Shown here piece after piece: positions 21,971 to 33,439 of a stretch of DNA of 64,000 bases. The notes below the pieces were generated by a model. The model did no database searches and was not told the DNA's origin. It was given only the letters and a program-made list of their open reading frames with translations. The position numbers and the translations under genes were made by a program. Position 1 is the first letter of the stretch. Each line of letters opens with the position of its first letter. Origin of the DNA: Arthonia radiata (lineage: Eukaryota > Ascomycota > Arthoniomycetes > Arthoniales > Arthoniaceae); NCBI GenBank assembly GCA_002989075.1, contig PSQN01000017.1, positions 4,161,453 to 4,225,452 on the forward strand, given 5' to 3'.

Positions 21971-23263
21971 ATGGAGAAACCCAGATTGATTGAGTCCGCT
22001 TCCCTTCGGTTCGACAGAGCCAGAATGCGTACTCGTGATGCCTGCTACGCGTTTGCAGGTCTGGGGATACTTCTCTGCTTTCTGCACCACGACCGACATC
22101 GTCGAGGCAAATGGCGGAAAGGCGAGAAAGTCAGGGATCCCGGATGGGCCGACCCTTTGCCTATTCAGCAGCGCAAGCGGAGAAGGCTTTCCATATCAAC
22201 AAAGGAGTATGAGGAGGTCGAGTCACCTCGTCGGAGACGAGACAAGCCATGTCTACTGTTCGAACGCTTGCCCCCTGAGATACGGCAGCAAATCTTTGCG
22301 TACGTGGTCGGCAACGACGCGGTATTAGTCATACCACGCCGCAAGAAATTTGGGCATGCCTCGCTTACGGACGACTATCCCATGGTTCACTGTACGCCCA
22401 AGGGAAAATCCGGGAGCCAGAGAGAGATCGCAACGGACTCCTCGGCCTTTGGCTTCAACCCTCAGAAAGCAGTGATTGTCTATCCGAGCATACCAAATGA
22501 TGACAAACTAATTTTCCGCTCTGCCCTCGGCGAACCTGGGTACAGCATGCAGTCCGTTGACGGTGACGAGATGACGCATGCTGTTCGAACCTTGGATCGG
22601 GGGCAGGTCGATTCCAAGGAGCCTCGAGACATGGAGAAGTCTCTGCATTTCTTCATTGGCTCATGGCGCGCCTTTTGGAATCCATATCGAGCCAGCCATG
22701 GCTACCGACGCACCAATCCGAATGTTCGCCTTGTGGGCGAGGGTAGCGACACCCTTGCGTTAGGCACAAAGCTCGCCCTGTTACGTACATGTCGGCAAAT
22801 CTACAGCGAGTCTGTCAACCTCCTCTATCGATGCAACACGTTTGTGTTCCCTGAGGCCACTGTCTTCAACCATCTCCCTTGCTTGGCGCTGCCGCAGCGC
22901 CTATCGCAGATCTCGCACCTCTTCCTCGCTCTACAGACGGGTCTCGATGAACACAGCAACCAGGATCTCCGGGGGCCTGGCGAAGACGTCTGGCTTCTTG
23001 AAGAGAAGTCGTTTCAGCTGATCAAGGACTATCTGACCGGCCTTCGCACACTGAACTTGACGATCGAATTTCACTTCAGTTGGGATCCGCCAATTAGCAT
23101 TAACAGGCAAGAGAGACAGCTGAGGCCGACGGTCCGGGAGATGCAAAGTCTAGCCAAGCAGGTCACATTGTGCCTAGTCTGTGAGCTGCCCGCGGAAGAC
23201 GAAGAAAGGAATGAGCAGGTGATGCGCTGGGCGGAGGACGTCATGATGAAGCGGGCCTCTTGA
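21971..23263 (+). CDS. DUF7730/F-box-like domain protein with N-terminal membrane segment
   Basis: A 430-residue single frame. The core matches the large fungal family whose domain starts LLFERLPPEIRQQIFAYVVG (residues about 95-115) and later has LALLRTCRQIYSESVNLLYR and NTFVF, the pattern annotated DUF7730 in filamentous ascomycetes. The start resembles an F-box helix, but a full F-box is not evident. A hydrophobic stretch (CYAFAGLGILLCFLHH, about 26-41) may be a signal anchor. The function of the family is unknown. The next plus-strand gene shares the LPxELR and LLYxxNTF pattern, so the two may be old tandem duplicates. Confidence 0.7.
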   Translation: MEKPRLIESASLRFDRARMRTRDACYAFAGLGILLCFLHHDRHRRGKWRKGEKVRDPGWADPLPIQQRKRRRLSISTKEYEEVESPRRRRDKPCLLFERLPPEIRQQIFAYVVGNDAVLVIPRRKKFGHASLTDDYPMVHCTPKGKSGSQREIATDSSAFGFNPQKAVIVYPSIPNDDKLIFRSALGEPGYSMQSVDGDEMTHAVRTLDRGQVDSKEPRDMEKSLHFFIGSWRAFWNPYRASHGYRRTNPNVRLVGEGSDTLALGTKLALLRTCRQIYSESVNLLYRCNTFVFPEATVFNHLPCLALPQRLSQISHLFLALQTGLDEHSNQDLRGPGEDVWLLEEKSFQLIKDYLTGLRTLNLTIEFHFSWDPPISINRQERQLRPTVREMQSLAKQVTLCLVCELPAEDEERNEQVMRWAEDVMMKRAS

Positions 23264-23450
23264 GATACCATGCGCAGACATCCAGCTCCCTCAACCCATC
23301 CTGAAAGTCCTTTCCATCCAGGAAACATCCTCGTCAACGAGCTCTCTCCTACGGGTAGGACCAAACAGGTTTAGCGCTGGCATCCAGCCGAGGCGGCAAC
23401 GCGATCAAGCTATCATTGCAGCTCCCTCTGTCCGCGATAGCATTACTTTG

Positions 23451-24230
23451 ATGCACTCTCTGTCATCCGTCACCACTCCCACCGCGCCGGATCACTGTTC
23501 GGCACCCGCCACAAATATGACAAGTACCATCACGCCGCCTGTGATGACCCATCCGGCCTCTTCCCTCCTCTCTCTCCCCGCCGAACTCCGCATCCCAATC
23601 TACACCCTCCTCTTTACTTTTCCTCCCAACCGTTCAGCCACCGTATACGACGACTACCTAAGCCACCCTTGCGGCGCCCGCCGCGACCCATACCGCACCG
23701 CCCTCCTCCGCGCCTCCCGACTCCTTCACCGCGAAGCTCTGCCCCTACTCTACACCCTCAACACCTTCACTGCGCACAGCACGCTCTTGACATCCCTGCC
23801 GTGTCATGCTCTCACTCCTGGCAAGCCAATCTTGACTACAAACCTAGTGAAACAGATTAGAAGATGGAATATCCATATACGACTGGACGTTGACGCGAGG
23901 TTCACACAACAGCAAGTTACAGATGCTTTTACAGGCGCGGAGGAGCTCACAGTTGAGTGCTCGGAGGCTATGTTCAGGAGCAGTGGATATGGCGTGCTTA
24001 TGCTGTTTCGCGGAGTTAGAGGGGTAGGCAGACCGTGCGTGAAGGGGGGCGTGGAAGAAGGGGTCAGAAGCTGGTTGGAGGGTTTGATGCGCAGGGACAA
24101 GGATTGGGTTGAGGGTGAGGAGGACGAGGAAGCATTGGAGGTGGTGAGGAGGGGTCAGGGTGTGAGAGGCGTGGATCCGAGCGGGAGGGTGAGGGTGGGG
24201 CGGGACGTGTGGACGGAGGGGGGCCGGTAG
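23451..24230 (+). CDS. DUF7730/F-box-like domain protein (short paralog)
   Basis: A single frame of 259 residues from ATG at 23451. Residues about 40-60 read SLLSLPAELRIPIYTLLFTF, then ALLRASRLLHREALPLLYTL and NTFTAHSTL, the same motif order as the preceding gene: LPxELRxxIY, then a conserved Arg-rich helix, then LLYxxNTF. The C-terminus is glycine/glutamate/arginine-rich and probably disordered. No transmembrane segment is visible. About 190 bp downstream of the preceding gene on the same strand. Function unknown. Confidence 0.6.
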   Translation: MHSLSSVTTPTAPDHCSAPATNMTSTITPPVMTHPASSLLSLPAELRIPIYTLLFTFPPNRSATVYDDYLSHPCGARRDPYRTALLRASRLLHREALPLLYTLNTFTAHSTLLTSLPCHALTPGKPILTTNLVKQIRRWNIHIRLDVDARFTQQQVTDAFTGAEELTVECSEAMFRSSGYGVLMLFRGVRGVGRPCVKGGVEEGVRSWLEGLMRRDKDWVEGEEDEEALEVVRRGQGVRGVDPSGRVRVGRDVWTEGGR

Positions 24231-25071
24231 TCTTGTGATGGTCTGCCAAAGTTACGACAAAAGTGAACGTGAAGACGAAAAAACTTTTCTAAGCACTTAA
24301 CAGCAGCAAATTTCATAACGAAGACGCCGATTGGCATCCGGGTAACGCCGCCCAGTCGGACGTAATCAAGACTAGATCATTCCCCTGTATCTGTTCTGAC
24401 ATCCAGCAGCACATACTTTGGTACAAGACGCATCAAAATACTTCCGGCACGATCAGCACCAGCGCACTAAAACTCTCTCGGAGTATACTTACGCCTTTCG
24501 TTTTTGCCCGGCTCTCTATCAGCTGTAACATAGCAGATCGAAGCCTTGGCAGCCAGCGAGCAGAGCACAGGTTGGGCCACGCAAAGGTACTGGACGCTTT
24601 TCGGCACACTTACAGCTGTCGTATCTGCCCGTCAGTCTGTCAGTTCTGAAAGCAAATCCCGGGTCTTGGCTACCACACTGTAGAGCCTGGACCAAGCCAC
24701 GCCGGCGTACTGAGCGTGGCATGGACTCGATTGGCGGTGCCGCGTGTGCTGCCTTGGAGAGCAGACAGCAGGTATCAGCAGAGGTGCAGGAGCTTCGACT
24801 TTGGTCATTGCAGGCGTACTGGAGATCATTAGACCATCGTTGTCTTCTGATGTTTGCTCTTACGCTGGGAAGAGGCTTGTAGAGTAGTGAAGACCTTGAT
24901 TAACGCCGCATTGGATGTGACGATGTCAGAACGCCCCTGCCACAACAAGCACCCGTCATTGAGCACGCTCGCACCCTTTATCGAAGAGACACATCTCATC
25001 ATAGTTCATTCTTAAGCCGCATCGTCGAAATCTATACAATCCTCAAACACCCAAACACACCCTCTTTACAC
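24231..25071. other. Intergenic region between convergent genes
   Basis: About 840 bp between facing genes. Short minus frames (24519-24829) have no recognisable motif. Nothing else supported. Confidence 0.4.
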
Positions 25072-27793
25072 TCACGCCAGATACGCATACTTCCCCCCCT
25101 CCACCCTCTCCATATAATCCTTATCAATCAACTTATCAATATTCTTCTTGATCTCCCCCGGCTGCAGCACGCCCCTGCTCTTGGTCGCCTTGATCGTCTC
25201 CGCAATCAACTCCTGATGCCCAATCGTCTTCCGGCTCTTCATGATCCGCACGATCGCCGCCTGCGTCTCGTACTGCCTGTCCGCGGCCACCCGCTCATGC
25301 GTCTCTTTGTTCTCCTCTTGCGTCTCCTTGAGCTGGATCGCGTTGATCTTGACGCGGTATCGCTCGTGGCTGAAGTCGAGGTTCACGCTGAATGCGTCCG
25401 TCTCGTTGACCTCGCGGCCTTTGGGGTGCTTGATTAGGGGACGTAGCTTCGCGCAGGCGAGAGACTGGAGTGTGCGTTTTACTTCTGCGTCGGAGAGCCC
25501 GGACTCGGCTTTTATGCGGTCGTACGGGAGTTTGTCGTCAGGCGCGAGGCCGTTGAAGAGGAGGAGTACGATGGCCTGGAAGGAGGAGACGACGATCTCT
25601 TTGTTGCCCTTAGGGAAGATCCCACGCAGCTGGCAGTGCGCGAGCGCGTGCTTCCAGGAGAGTTTACGACCCGTGTGCTTCTGGTGATAGTAGCGCTCGA
25701 AGTCTTCGATGGCGCGTTTGATCTCTGGGGGTATGACGACAGGCACGTCCGGGTAGGTGGGCCACGCGGCGGCAGAGAGGATATTGACATTGAGATCGAC
25801 GGGCGGCTTGCGCTCGTTCGCCGCGAGCTTCTCTTTGTACCCGACCATTTCGCCGCGGGCAAGTTCCACGTCCCGGAACATCTGCTCCAGGTTGTGCGTG
25901 AAGTTCGAGCCGCACTCGGCTTGCAGGCGGTTGAGCATGGATTTCTCGGCGTCGTTAGAGGCGGAGCGGCCCATGAGGAGGCGGCGCGCGAGGTCTTTCT
26001 TGTAGAAGGCTTCGAAGACAGCTTTGCCGTGGACGAAGCGGAAGAGGTCGAGGACTTGGTCGAGCTGGTTGTCGACTTCGGCGTCTTCATCGTTTGCTGG
26101 TGCACCTTCGACGGTGGCGGTTGGGGCTGCGGCGGCTTCGGCCATTTCGACGTCCTCGTCGTCGCGCGCATCTGCTTTGGCGAGGCCGAATGGCTTTATG
26201 ACTGAGGAGTTGAGATGGCGCGGGATGGCCTTTGCGCCGCTACGCAGGAGCTGGTCGACGTACTTGGCGATCATCTCGCCAGGTTTGGAGTTGTCGGTGT
26301 TCCATGTGGCGGTCGTCTTCTTGCTCTTGTTGATGAACGCTTCGAAGCTCTCTCGTACCGTGTGCGATAGCTCACGATCCTTTTGAAACGCATTCCGCCA
26401 AATCTTGTCAAGCTTGACCTTCAACGAAAGGAGCTTGACTACCATATCGTCTTGCCCCTTTTCATCGAAAACGATCGATGTGCCTGTATCATCGATCCAG
26501 TGTGAAAATGGTGTCTTTAATCTGGCTTCTCGCCTCCTGCGCTGGAGCAAGTAATACAAGGCTCGCAGATTGGTCAAGTCTTCCGCGTCCAACAAGTCAG
26601 CAACGGAGTCCCGATCTGTGAGATCGGCTTCTTTGCGATCGATACAGTGATGCTCGAGGAGTTGCAGGAGTTCACGGCGTGTTGTGTCATCCAGATCGAA
26701 ACCATCGCATCGCGCCATTTCAGCAGCGATGAACTTGTTGCAGCATGCAACATAGTCAGGGAGATCTCGGTTCTGGCATTCACGATCTGCCCACTCCGAA
26801 ATGAATGTCTGTGATGTGGCGAGCAGCCGAGGCTCAAATTCGTTTGTGTATACGCCGAGAGCGTGGAACATGTCGATGGCCTCCTTGAAGAGCATAGTAT
26901 CCGGAGCCCGCTCCGCGCGGTCTGCGAGGAGCAGTCCACAGGCACCCTCAACTGCCTTGCCAGCAATTGCTGATCCGCCGAAGACATGTGACCGGAATAT
27001 CTTGACTGCTGAGTCCTCAAGCGAAGTCTTCGAGTTCTGAAGCAGGTATGTCCGATCAAGATAAAATAGGATAGATCGAATCGTTTTCTGTGGGCTTGTG
27101 AGCGAACGTCTCACCATTGGCAAGACGATGATAACTTACAGCTTGCTTGTCCCACACCTTCCACGCCTCCACTACTGCCCTTAGAACGTCCACGTCCTTG
27201 TCGTCTGCTTTCGCCACCAGAACAGGCTTCACACTACTGCTGATATGCTCCTTGCATCTTCGATCTGCTAGCTTCGACAGATCGGCGGCATGACCAAGCT
27301 TGCATAGATTCTCAGCTCCTTTGTAAAGCTCTTCGTTACTTCGGCGCGGTTGCTCATTCTTGAATATAGCACCCAATGCGGAGTCGATGTCTCTTGTCGT
27401 ATCAGCGACGTAGTCCGTAGGCTTAGCAGCAGACTTTGGTCTCAAATTCTTGACCACCAGCTTCTTCGTGCCGAATGATTGCCCATTGCCGCCATTCATG
27501 GACAGCGCGCCGAGGTTCGAGATTCGTCTTGCTCTCGGGGAGGTAGCATTGGGGTTGGCCACGTCGACTGGGCCAGCTTTCGTCGGACCGAAATTGTACA
27601 TGCTGTGTCTGGGGAGCGTGTTGAAAGTTGCAGCACGCGTTCGCTCACTTTCCAGCTTTCGACGCTTACTATCTGGCGAAAGAGAGTATCGGGGACCGAT
27701 GGTGCTTTTACGTTCGGAGCTGTCGAAGTGTTGCTGGATGGTCGGCTGAGGTCGAGAAGCGCTACTTGACGACTTGCGCTTCGAGCTTGCCAT
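25072..27793 (-). CDS. CUL4: Cullin-4, scaffold of CRL4 ubiquitin ligases
   Basis: Scaffold that binds DDB1-type adaptors at its N-terminus and Rbx1 at its C-terminus; CRL4 acts in DNA repair, replication licensing and chromatin control. Exons are 27793-27140 and 27087-25072, separated by a 52-nt intron; 889 residues. The N-terminal 130 residues are basic and disordered with a PIP-box-like start (QPTIQQHFDSS). The cullin repeats follow (DIDSALGAIFKNEQPRRSNE, RSILFYLDRTYLL), then the cullin homology domain (FRFVHGKAVFEAFYKKDLAR, RLLMGRS). The neddylation winged helix is intact: IVRIMKSRKTIGHQELI, with the acceptor Lys in RIMK, ending DYMERVEGGKYAYLA. The Cul4 end (YMER...YxYxA) separates it from Cul1 and Cul3. 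Confidence 0.93.
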
Positions 27794-28271
27794 TAACGGG
27801 TGTCACGATGCTGAGGTAGCTCGCGGATTCCGAGTAAGCTACTGCTGTCAGATTCACCGAGCCATCCATCAATCGAATTCGATGATATCAACGACTCGGA
27901 GATAATATCGGCAGGGCGACTCAAAAGATGATTTTATCGGCCGAAATATAGTTTGTGTGATGTTCTGCCACATTACCTAGTTCCAACTCTAGATGATGAA
28001 TGTGCTATATTGGATACCATAACAGCGTTGCTAAGCTGGCGCGGAAGGCGACAAATAGTGAGAGAGCTTTGTGACACGGCTATCGATCTTTAAAAAGGGC
28101 TCCTTCTGTTATTATGTTCACCGTAAACATATTCTGGTATAATTGAAACATCTCATTGAGAACTTCGTAAGTGGAGGTATCATTTCAGACTGCGGATAGA
28201 TATTTGCAGCGCTCGTGGTGGTATCATGTCTAGCAATTGCCTTCAAACGCCAGACACCACGTTCGCTTTCC
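27794..28271. other. Intergenic region upstream of CUL4
   Basis: 478 bp between the CUL4 start and the MGM1 stop, both on the minus strand. It is AT-richer than its surroundings and probably holds the CUL4 promoter and MGM1 3' UTR. No gene supported. Confidence 0.4.
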
Positions 28272-31097
28272 TTAAAACAAGCTCCAGCCTCGGCTCTTGC
28301 TGCGCTCGCCTGGGGCACGCTCCTCGCGCGTCCTTCGTTCTCGACCTTCAATCAGCCGTAAACTCTCGGTCTCCTTGAGAACCAGCTCCAGGAGCTCTTT
28401 GCGCTTGACAACATCTAGGTGTCGCCTGATCTTGGGGTCTTCTCGAGCGAAGCGCTCCATGTCCGCGGATGTCAAGTTGCGCCCCAGTCGAGCATCGAGC
28501 TCGCGAGGGAAGAGATAGTAGAACTTTGCGACTAGTTCAGCATCGAGGAAGAAGTCGGCGGTGCTGGAAAGCCGATCTGCTACGGCGTCAAGGAAGACCT
28601 CTGGGCATTGATGAGTGTTTTTCTTGTTAGCGCATTGCTTTGATCGCACGGCTTTGATGCGCATTTTGAGGATGTCGGCACGGTCCCGGAGGAAGACTGC
28701 TTCTCGTCCTACTGAATGTTAGCTTGGAAAGCAGGATACAGTGATGGAGAAATTGAGCATACCTCTTCGAAGCAAGGCGGCGCTGAATCCTCCCGCACCG
28801 CCTGCGCCATCACCCTCCAACACAACGTCTCCCTTTCTCACTCGGTCTATGAACGCAATAACATCCTTCATGCGTGATTTCCCTCCTACTTCTTGCTCTA
28901 CTCCGGAAAAGGCGTCCTCACAAGTCTTAAGCTCCTCCTTGAGAACGTTGCCCACATGATCTCGCCCGCGAGCCCAGTCCGCATCCTCAAGCTCGGTCCG
29001 ATATTTGTATGGCTTGATACATATTTCAAGCTCGTCAGCTGTGTCAAACGAGAGATCCTTAAGTATATCAGAGCTGGACTCGGTGATGGCCTGCTTAGCA
29101 AATGGATGCACGGAAAAGGATGACTGTTGAACCAATTGGTCGACATGAGATTGCAATGAAGAAGCTACCACACCGGCTGCGAGCCTGCCGATGCCTAGTT
29201 TTGTCAGCGAGGAGCGTGAGGCCTCCAGTTTGTGCTGCCAGATGAGGTCGTCAGCGTTGGCTTTAGGTAGCTCATTCAAGAGCTCGGCGTCTGATACAGT
29301 CTGTGTGAGATCGTTTACTGGTTTATTCCAGTATCTTTGGGCCAGCAGATTGAGCACTTGCTGATCTAATTCGTGCTTGAGTAGCTTGCGGATCTCATCG
29401 CGGCCAAACTGCTCACTGAAGCCCTTGAAAGAGTGCTTAAATGTGTCGAGACTTTCTGCAAGATAGGATTCCGCGCTGAGAGGGCGCTCATTGTATTGCA
29501 CCTTGAATTCATAGTTCGCCTCTGCCAATTCGTTGTGGATTGCGCTCGTCGTTCCTGCAAGGCCAGCAGACATGCTTTGCTCGAGCACCCGCATCAGCTT
29601 CTTGCGAAGGTTTGAGGTGCCGACATTGACCTCAGATTCAGGTCTGAACTCCTCGTGGGCGGAGAAGTAGGACTTTTCGTTTTTCATGATCGCCTTCGTG
29701 ATGTTGGCGTTCCCACGGTTGAAGAGTCCTGCTGTCTGCGGTATCTTGCATACAACACCCACATATCCTAATCGCAATGGGTATTTGCGGTCAGTGAGAA
29801 GTTCAAGACCTCTGTTTGGCTCAACAAGGTCCATCTTCGTAATGACGCCAATCGTCCGCTCTCCACGAGGATCTGCTCGCCGGCTTGCCCGGAGTGAAGT
29901 AGAATTGGCAAGGTCGACGTCCGCCGCAGAGACAGCTAAGATTATGTTTGGCGCCTTGATGTACTTGTCGCAGAGATCCGAGATCTTGGTCTTGAGTTCT
30001 GTTGGTTGATCAAATCCAGAAACCTGTATGTATCCGGGAAGATCAATCATAGACAAATCAGGCACCTTGGGAGAGTAAATGCGCAGTTGAATCGGATCGT
30101 CCGAGACACACTCGGTCTCTGGCACAGCTAGGTTCAAGTCGCGAAGCGTCTTTTGAACCTGAGTGAAGTCTGTGATCTTGCCTAGTCCCAAAGCCGGGAA
30201 CTCCCCATACTCTGCATGTGCATCAGGCGTATTGACAAGCGTGAGTTCAATAGGCCTTCTTGTCACCATGTTCGAGCCTTTGGGCAGAAACTCATGACCG
30301 ACAATGGCTTCTAACACCGAGCTCTTACCCGACGACTGCGAGCCAACGACCACGATCGAAGGCAGAGTCAATGCACTTCCCTGGCCTACCTGCTGAAGTA
30401 ATCCTCGTATTTCAATCATTTTCTTCGTGAGCATCATCATCTGGTCGTCGCGAGCTGCAGTCGCATCGGACCGGTCATCGTCATCTGCGTCCGCAGCACC
30501 CAAAGCTACCGCCGTCGTCGCGCCTGCAACTGCGCCAGCTCCTCCCGACGAGCTCTCTTTATGGTTCTTTCGGCCCCTCCCTCCTGGGCCACCGGAGCCA
30601 CTTGATGCTTCCTCACCACTGATCATCCATTGCATCCATTCTGACTGCCCAACATTTTGTTTCGTATTGTCCCATCCTCTTCTTGTTCGCTGCGCTGTCT
30701 CTGAGATACCATTGAAGAATTGTCCGGCAAAAGCTGAAGCGGTGTCTTTACCTTGATTGAAAATATCGGCAGCGTATGCACCCGCCTGGTTTGCCTGGTA
30801 CTGCAAGTAGGCGAGCCCTGCAATGCCGGCTCCACCAAACAGCGCCGGGAGTCGCAGCAATTTGAGGAAGAGGCCTGGAACATTGCGGATGATAGAGATT
30901 TGTCGCACAGCCGGAACATTGTGTATCGCAGACGCGCCTAGCGGCCATGAACGCTGGCGGAGGCTAGTATGGAGGGTATCAGAGCGGAGTAGACCGGCGC
31001 TTCTGAAGGAGGCATGACGAGCGAGCCTGCGCGGCGCCTGGCCGGACACTCTTCGAGCGAGAGGCGCAAGGCCGGAAGTGAGTAATCGCCCGCTCAT
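28272..31097 (-). CDS. MGM1: Mitochondrial inner-membrane dynamin GTPase Mgm1/OPA1
   Basis: Drives inner-membrane fusion and maintains cristae. Exons are 31097-28763 and 28711-28272, separated by a 51-nt intron; 924 residues. The start is the ATG at 31097. The N-terminus is an Arg-rich mitochondrial presequence, then a membrane segment at about 75-97 (LLRLPALFGGAGIAGLAYLQ) and a Gly/Asp-rich linker where rhomboid cleavage occurs in the family. GTPase motifs are GSQSSGKS (about 252-259), DLPGY and TKMDL. The stalk and the GTPase effector region follow. The second exon supplies the family ending FLRDRADILKMRIKAVRSKQ, CPEVFLDAVADRLSSTADFF and KFYYLFPRELDARL. Reading only exon 1 would give a falsely truncated protein. 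Confidence 0.95.
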
Positions 31098-31308
31098 CAC
31101 GGAGAAGATCTCGACCTTTTGCGCATTACAAAGTGAATTGTCGTTCTGCCCTCGTTGTAATCGTTACCTACTGGGGCATGTCAGTAGATGGACATTCGCA
31201 TGTGCGAAAACACCTGATTAGGCAACCCGTATTGCATGACGCGCGACGCGTCTGTCTCCCAAATATTTGTATGCTTTACGGTCACAAGCCTCTCTCTTCA
31301 ACTTGAAG
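31098..31308. promoter_or_regulatory. MGM1/CYP8 divergent promoter region
   Basis: Only 211 bp separate the two divergent start codons, so both promoters must sit here. A tight shared region makes co-regulation possible but does not show it. Confidence 0.45.
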
Positions 31309-33089
31309 ATGGGCAAAGGTAAGCCACCGCGGTACCTTTATGCATGCAAGCGAGCAATTGCTAATAGACTTTGCGATCAGGCACAGACAAGCTCTATATC
31401 ACTCATTCGGAGTGGGCGAGCGACAATGCCTTCTCCGCCAGTGCGGGCTCTGGAGTCACCAAATCCAAAGTCCCAGGGGCCAGCTTTCGACGATTACCTT
31501 TCAACTTCTGCGCTGTTTCGCTGCAGCCGTTTGAGTACCCAGTATGCACTAGCGAGGGTATAATCTTTGATCTCACCAATATCTTGCCGTGGTTGAAGAA
31601 ACATGGTACCAATCCTGTGGACGGCAAGCCTTTGAAAAGTAGTGAGCTCATCAAGCTCAATTTTGCTAAGAACGATGACGGGGAGTATGTGGACCCGGTG
31701 ACATACAAGCCTTTCACAGACAACACGCACATCATTGCTCTCCGTAACACCGGGAATGTCTTCGCCCATGACACGATCGATAGACTCAACATCAAAGCGA
31801 AGAATTGGAAAGATCTTGTTTCGGACATTGAATTTTCGCGCAAGGACATTCTCACTCTGCAAGATCCTCAACATCTGGCTTCGAGAGATCTAAGCACCTT
31901 CAAATACATCCAAGAAGGCTCAAGCACGTTGACCGACGAACAGGAGCGTGAACGCAATGATCCAACCAACAACCTCAACACGTCGGCCATGGGCAGCTCT
32001 GCCAAGATTGTCAAGGCCAAAGAGGCCGTCGCAAAGGCAAGAGCCGAGCGTGCTGCTGGACAAAGCGGTGCTTCGTTCTCGAAGAATGGCTCAAATACGA
32101 TAGGTTCAAATGGCGTCGGAGCTACTCGAAACGAGACCAGCACCACTGGCATTGCACGAGCAATTCCCTACAATGCAGCTTCGCATACAACGGGCCAAGC
32201 TGCCGCTTCTTTTACCAGCACCGGTGTTACGGTTCACACAGGCAACGAAAGAGCGTTACTTAGTAACGAAGACTACATGCTGAAGCCGAAACGTATTAAG
32301 GACAAAGGATACGCTAGGGTTCAGACTTCACACGGTGATCTGAACCTTGAGCTCTACCCGGAACACGCGCCTCGGGCCGTATGGAACTTCGTCCAGCTTG
32401 CGAAACATGGCTATTACAAGAACATTAAATTCCACCGCAACATTCGCAATTTCATGATTCAGGGTGGAGACCCCACTGGGTCTGGCAAGGGTGGCCGAAG
32501 CATCTGGGGAAAGCCATTCGAGGATGAATATGCACAAAGTCCTTTGTCTCACAACGATCGAGGAATACTCAGCATGGCCAATAAAGGTAAGAATACAAAC
32601 ACCAGTCAATTCTTCGTCACCTATCGAAAGTGCCCGCATCTCGATCGTAAACACACGATTTTCGGAAAGTGTATCAACAACGACCCGGGTGGCGAATCAG
32701 ATGAGACTTTGAAACGTCTCGAAAAGGTCGAAATTGACGACAATAATCGTCCCACGGAGGAGCGCTCGATCGACGATATCGTCGTGTTTGTTGATCCCTT
32801 CGAGGAATACATGAAGAAAGAGGACCCGAGTTCGGACAAACGACTACCTGAGCACACGCTTGATGAAGAAACGAGCGATGCAACGACCACTTGGACCGGA
32901 AAACGATTGCGTCAAGCCCAAGTAGCAGGGTCCAAGAATACCAGTAGAGGCGTTGGTAAGTATTTCGATCAACCTAAAACCGGCCCAATAGCCGAAGAAC
33001 ACACCGAAGAATGGGCCGGCAACGACTCCGAGGAGCCTGCGACCAAGAAACGGAAATTAGCAGGATTTGGCAGCTTTGACGATTGGTGA
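31309..33089 (+). CDS. CYP8: U-box cyclophilin (PPIL2/Cyp8), peptidyl-prolyl isomerase-like 2
   Basis: A nuclear U-box ubiquitin ligase joined to a cyclophilin isomerase, associated with the spliceosome in other eukaryotes. The first exon is only 10 nt (31309-31318, MGK plus one base); exon 2 is 31381-33089, giving 572 residues that start MGKGTDKLYITHSEW, the conserved family start. The U-box spans about 38-110 (PFEYPVCTSEGIIFDLTNIL, DPVTYKPF). The cyclophilin domain spans about 305-460: FHRNIRNFMIQGGDPTGSGK keeps the catalytic Arg, and FEDEY, MANKGKNTNTSQFF and LDRKHTIFGK are intact. His replaces the cyclophilin A Trp121, as expected for cyclosporin-insensitive members. The C-terminus ends in a basic nuclear signal (TKKRKL). 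Confidence 0.94.
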
Positions 33090-33280
33090 TTGGGCTGTTA
33101 CGCGGAGCAGAGATTCTCAAACCTATCTCACTCTAGTTGCGAGCCTCAGCCCCAACAGCTTGTTGTGCCATCGCATGCACTTCGCTTGAGGCGCGTGCTG
33201 GGCAGTTGCAACGCTGTGCGATCGCACCCCAGCCTATACATGGATGAGTATAGGCTCTGCACAGTGCCTTGTCCCGCGCC

Positions 33281-33290
33281 TATAAATATA
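33281..33290 (+). promoter_or_regulatory. TATA box upstream of the 33440 gene
   Basis: TATAAATATA about 150 bp upstream of the ATG at 33440; the context and strand fit a core promoter. It lies in the 350-bp gap after CYP8, where no gene is seen. Confidence 0.45.
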
Positions 33291-33439
33291 TTACATTAAT
33301 TACCTTTTGACCAAGAGATCGTACGACATCCAATCCTACCAGGTACACCTTGGCCTGTCACTGATTTTCCTCGCTCAAGCAACCTTCACAGATCATCTCA
33401 CTGTTCAACAGCTTTTACACTCGGCATCCCTCGCACAAA

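Noticed and set aside
25512-26205. Frames of about 190-220 codons on both strands
   Set aside because: Alternative frames of CUL4; Ser/Thr/Arg or acidic low-complexity sequence with no domain.
28272-28664. Separate small minus-strand gene after MGM1
   Set aside because: Its sequence is the C-terminal exon of MGM1: the splice joins in frame and the sequence matches the family ending.
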